This document shows positions 4,468 through 6,827 of a DNA stretch of 6,827 nucleotides, one piece after another. The notes under the pieces were generated by a model. That model was not told where the DNA came from, searched no databases, and was given only the letters and a program-made list of their open reading frames with translations. Position 1 is the stretch's first letter, and every line of letters starts with the position of its first letter. Made by a program: the position numbers and the translations under genes. The DNA comes from Terriglobia bacterium (GTDB lineage: Bacteria; Acidobacteriota; Terriglobia; UBA7540), in contig JASHTO010000660.1 in NCBI GenBank assembly GCA_030040515.1, positions 1 through 6,827 of the forward strand, in the 5' to 3' direction.

Positions 4468-6827
4468 ATGAGACGAATTTCATTTCTGGCTTGTGCGGCA
4501 CTGGTCGGGCTGCTTTGCGCTGGGGTGTTAAAGGCGCAGCAGTCCGAATCCACCGTCTCTGACGGCGCGAATCCACCGGCGTCTTCGCAGCCGACAACAG
4601 GAACAATTCCGCGCCTGATCAAGTTTGCGGGAACGGTGAGGGACGTGACGGGAAAGGTTCCCACAGGTGTCGTTGGTCTCACGTTTTCGCTCTACGGACT
4701 ACAGGAGGGAGGCCTTCCGCTCTGGACGGAGACGCAGAATCTGACGTTGGATGCGCAGGGTCATTATACCGTGCTGTTGGGCGCCAATTCTCCGGAAGGC
4801 CTGCCGCTCGACCTCTTCACGACGAACGAGGCGCTATGGTTGGGCGTCGAGCCGCAGTTGCCCGGGCAATCCGAGCAACCACGCGTGCTGCTGGTGGCCG
4901 TGCCTTACGCGCTGAAATCTTCTGATGCCGATACGCTGGGAGGTCTGCCTCCTTCCGCCTTCATGCTTGCGCCCAGCACCACGGCCGCATCAGTGAACAC
5001 TTCCACCGTTCCGCCCCCCATTACTTTCCCGCCGCCGAACCCCGTTCAACCGCCGGGGAGCACGTCCAGCGCAGGAGCCATCACCGGCTCGGGCACAACC
5101 AACTTCGCCGCCATGTTCACCGGCAACTCGACAATTGGGATTTCACAGATTTACATCAGTCCCCTCGGCAACGTGGGGATCGGCACGACGAACCCTTTGG
5201 CTGCGCTGGACGTGAATGGGACCGGAAACTTCAGGGCGGCGCTGAGTGGGACCACTGGAAATTTCAGCGGCGGACTAACCTCCGCGGGGCTAGTATTGCC
5301 GGCACTGAGCACAGCCACGGCCACGCAGGGCTTCAATTCCAACCCCATCGACTTGGTCGCTTCTTCGTTCAATAGCGGGACAGGTTCGGCCGTGCCGCAA
5401 TTGTTCCGCTGGAACGCCGAACCTGCGGGTAGCAACACAGCCAGCCCTTCCGCGACTTTGACCCTGCAATTCTTATCCGGTTCCGGCACCCCGGCAGAGA
5501 CCGGACTTTCGATTGCGAGCAACGGCCAGATCACGTTTGCCCCCGGACAGACGTTTCCCGGCGCGGGAGGTGGCTCGGTGACAGAGGTCTCGGGTACCGC
5601 GCCGGTTACGGTGGCCGACGGGACCACGACACCGAACGTCAGCATTGCCGCCGGCGGCATCACCAATTCGCTGCTTACCAATCCATCGCTGACGGTCACG
5701 GCGGGTAGCGGCCTTGCCGGCGGCGGGAGTGTGGCCTTGGGGAGCTCCGTAACGCTGAGCAACGCGGGAGTGCTGGGGGTTACGGCCACGGGCCCGCTTT
5801 CCGCCAGCAGCGGGCAGAATCCGGTGATTAGCTTGAGCGGAGTTGTGGGGGTGGCCAACGGCGGCACCGGGTCGAATACGCAGAACTTCGTGGATCTGAC
5901 GACAACCCAGTCCATCGGCGGGAACAAGACGTTCACCGGGAACGCGACGTTCAGCAACACCATCAGCGGGAACATCAGCGGAAGTGCAGGCAGCGCGGCC
6001 AGCGCCACGACTGCGGCGACGGCCACCAACGCGCTGGCGCTGGGCGGGAATTCGGCGTCGAGCTATAGCACCACGGCACAGGCCGACGCGCGGTATTTGC
6101 AACTCGCCGGCGGCACGCTCACTGGAGCCCTGAGCGGCACCAGCGGAAGTTTCGGCGGCTTGCTCACCCAATCCGGCGGCAGTGTACTGCCCTCAACCGG
6201 TACTGCAACGACCAGCGGCGGGTTCAACTCGAACGGCGCCCAATGGACGGCCTCGGCGTTCAACAGTGAATTGGGAACGTCTGTCCCGCAGAGCTTTTTG
6301 TGGCAAGCGGAACCCGTGGGCAATAACACCGCAGGGGCCGGAGGCAGCCTGAATCTACTTTTCTCTTCTGGAGCCAACACTCCGACGGAGACGGGCCTTT
6401 CCATTGGCGGCAATGGCCAGATCACGTTCGCCCCTGGGCAGACCTTTCCCGGTGCGGGAGGCGGTTCTGTGACGGAGGTTTCAGGCACAGCGCCGTTGAC
6501 GGTGGCCAACGGTACGACGACGCCGAATGTCAGCATTGCCGCGGGCGGCATCGCCAATTCGCTGCTGACCAATCCGTCGCTGACGGTCACGGCGGGTAGC
6601 GGCCTGGCGGGTGGCGGGAGTGTGGCCTTGGGGAGCGCCGTGACGTTGAGCAACTCAGGAGTTCTGGGGGTAACGGCCGCGGGGCCGCTCTCCGCCAGCA
6701 GCGGGCAGAATCCGGTGATTAGCTTGAGCGGAGTTGTGGGGGTGGCCAACGGCGGCACCGGGTCGAGTTCCCAGAACTTCGTAGACCTGACCACAAGCCA
6801 ATCCATTGGCGGGAACAAGACGTTCAC
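4468..6827 (+). CDS. Large exported repeat protein with tail-fibre-like motifs (3' end beyond the window)
   Basis: The frame is open for 786 codons to the right edge with no stop. A signal peptide is clear: MRR, a hydrophobic core at about 4-21 and a probable signal peptidase I site after 'LKA' at residue 23. C17 is not in a good lipobox. Residues 47-165 form a compact domain ('IKFAGTV', 'LTFSLYG', 'PLWTET', 'VPYALK', 'ADTLGGLPPSAF') that I associate with acidobacterial surface proteins. A Pro/Ser/Thr linker spans about 168-205. 'GNVGIGTTNPLAALDVNG' (234-251) is a motif common in phage-tail-fibre-like proteins, which often end in a peptidase S74 chaperone. Two tandem units follow (259-554, 555-786+), each rich in Gly, Ser, Thr, Ala and Asn and almost lacking Cys, as in beta-strand fibres. 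'ARYLQLAGGTLTGAL' near 542-556 is another fibre signature. Role inferred: cell-surface fibre or adhesin. The C-terminus, repeat number and secretion route are not visible. Confidence 0.9.
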   Translation, partial: MRRISFLACAALVGLLCAGVLKAQQSESTVSDGANPPASSQPTTGTIPRLIKFAGTVRDVTGKVPTGVVGLTFSLYGLQEGGLPLWTETQNLTLDAQGHYTVLLGANSPEGLPLDLFTTNEALWLGVEPQLPGQSEQPRVLLVAVPYALKSSDADTLGGLPPSAFMLAPSTTAASVNTSTVPPPITFPPPNPVQPPGSTSSAGAITGSGTTNFAAMFTGNSTIGISQIYISPLGNVGIGTTNPLAALDVNGTGNFRAALSGTTGNFSGGLTSAGLVLPALSTATATQGFNSNPIDLVASSFNSGTGSAVPQLFRWNAEPAGSNTASPSATLTLQFLSGSGTPAETGLSIASNGQITFAPGQTFPGAGGGSVTEVSGTAPVTVADGTTTPNVSIAAGGITNSLLTNPSLTVTAGSGLAGGGSVALGSSVTLSNAGVLGVTATGPLSASSGQNPVISLSGVVGVANGGTGSNTQNFVDLTTTQSIGGNKTFTGNATFSNTISGNISGSAGSAASATTAATATNALALGGNSASSYSTTAQADARYLQLAGGTLTGALSGTSGSFGGLLTQSGGSVLPSTGTATTSGGFNSNGAQWTASAFNSELGTSVPQSFLWQAEPVGNNTAGAGGSLNLLFSSGANTPTETGLSIGGNGQITFAPGQTFPGAGGGSVTEVSGTAPLTVANGTTTPNVSIAAGGIANSLLTNPSLTVTAGSGLAGGGSVALGSAVTLSNSGVLGVTAAGPLSASSGQNPVISLSGVVGVANGGTGSSSQNFVDLTTSQSIGGNKTF
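5242..6129 (+). repeat. Tandem repeat unit 1 (296 codons) of the surface protein
   Basis: This complete unit corresponds to residues 259-554. Its back part holds 'ITFAPGQTFPGAGGGSVTEV', 'SLTVTAGSGLAGGGSVALGS', 'VANGGTGS' and 'SIGGNKTFT'. It ends with an Ala/Ser/Thr-rich stretch and 'ARYLQLAGGTLTG'. The nucleotide period against the next unit is 891 over most of its length and 888 at the very start, a one-codon indel. Confidence 0.88.
6130..6827 (+). repeat. Tandem repeat unit 2 of the surface protein, cut by the window edge
   Basis: Residues 555-786 repeat unit 1. By my hand alignment the first 93 or so residues are about 55% identical to unit 1, while the next 138 differ at only nine positions. 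Positions 6691-6766 are identical base for base to 5800-5875. The unit breaks off within 'GGNKTFT'. Confidence 0.88.

Noticed and set aside
4311..4562. 83-codon plus-strand frame overlapping the start of the surface gene
   Set aside because: It has no ribosome binding site, is out of frame with the signal-peptide gene and lies over the hairpin-rich leader.
5151..6827. Long minus-strand open frames (292, 232 and 254 codons) opposite the surface-protein gene
   Set aside because: They are antisense shadows of the low-complexity, GC-rich repeat. They repeat each other because the sense repeats do, and they have no domain or ribosome binding site.
1..6827. CRISPR array, tRNA or rRNA genes
   Set aside because: No short regularly spaced direct repeats, tRNA arm patterns or rRNA signatures were seen on either strand.

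Overview
The window looks like a soil-type, fairly GC-rich bacterial chromosome, most likely an acidobacterium. The best clue is the right-hand gene. Its secreted N-terminal module (Ile-Pro-Arg start, 'FSLY', 'PLW', 'LPLDLF', 'VPYALK', 'ADTLGGL') followed by fibre-type repeats is a layout I associate with large surface proteins of Acidobacteriota. That assignment is inference; there is no rRNA or housekeeping marker here.

Positions 1-3292 hold three signalling genes, all on the minus strand and closely spaced, so probably one operon. In order of transcription they are: a soluble GAF-PAS hybrid histidine kinase with its own C-terminal receiver (3292-1133); a stand-alone response regulator whose receiver is followed by a coiled coil and a four-cysteine, probably zinc-binding tail instead of a DNA-binding domain (1074-451); and the start of a one-TM, PAS-containing sensor protein that runs off the left edge (440-<1). 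The third gene's ribosome binding site overlaps the stop codon of the second, which suggests coupled translation.

Positions 3293-4467 are about 1.2 kb without a convincing gene. They contain a perfect 10-bp inverted repeat just upstream of the kinase (3339-3368); about 350 bp with no recognisable content; a 139-bp MITE-like palindromic element with imperfect terminal inverted repeats beginning and ending in TATA (3719-3857); a second, inverted copy of its 61-bp core (4070-4130, 58 of 61 matching); and a series of hairpins (4301-4439) that probably form the structured leader of the next gene.

From 4468 to the right edge one plus-strand frame stays open for 786 codons without a stop. It encodes an exported protein: signal peptide, conserved N-terminal domain, Pro/Ser/Thr linker, a tail-fibre-type 'GNVGIGTTNP' motif, then tandem repeats of about 297 residues. 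One complete unit and most of a second are visible. The back half of the unit is about 93% identical between copies and the front half only about 55%, a mosaic that points to recombination or gene conversion.

The signalling operon and the surface-protein gene are divergent. A regulatory link is possible, but nothing in the sequence demonstrates it. No CRISPR array, tRNA, rRNA or intact transposase gene was seen.
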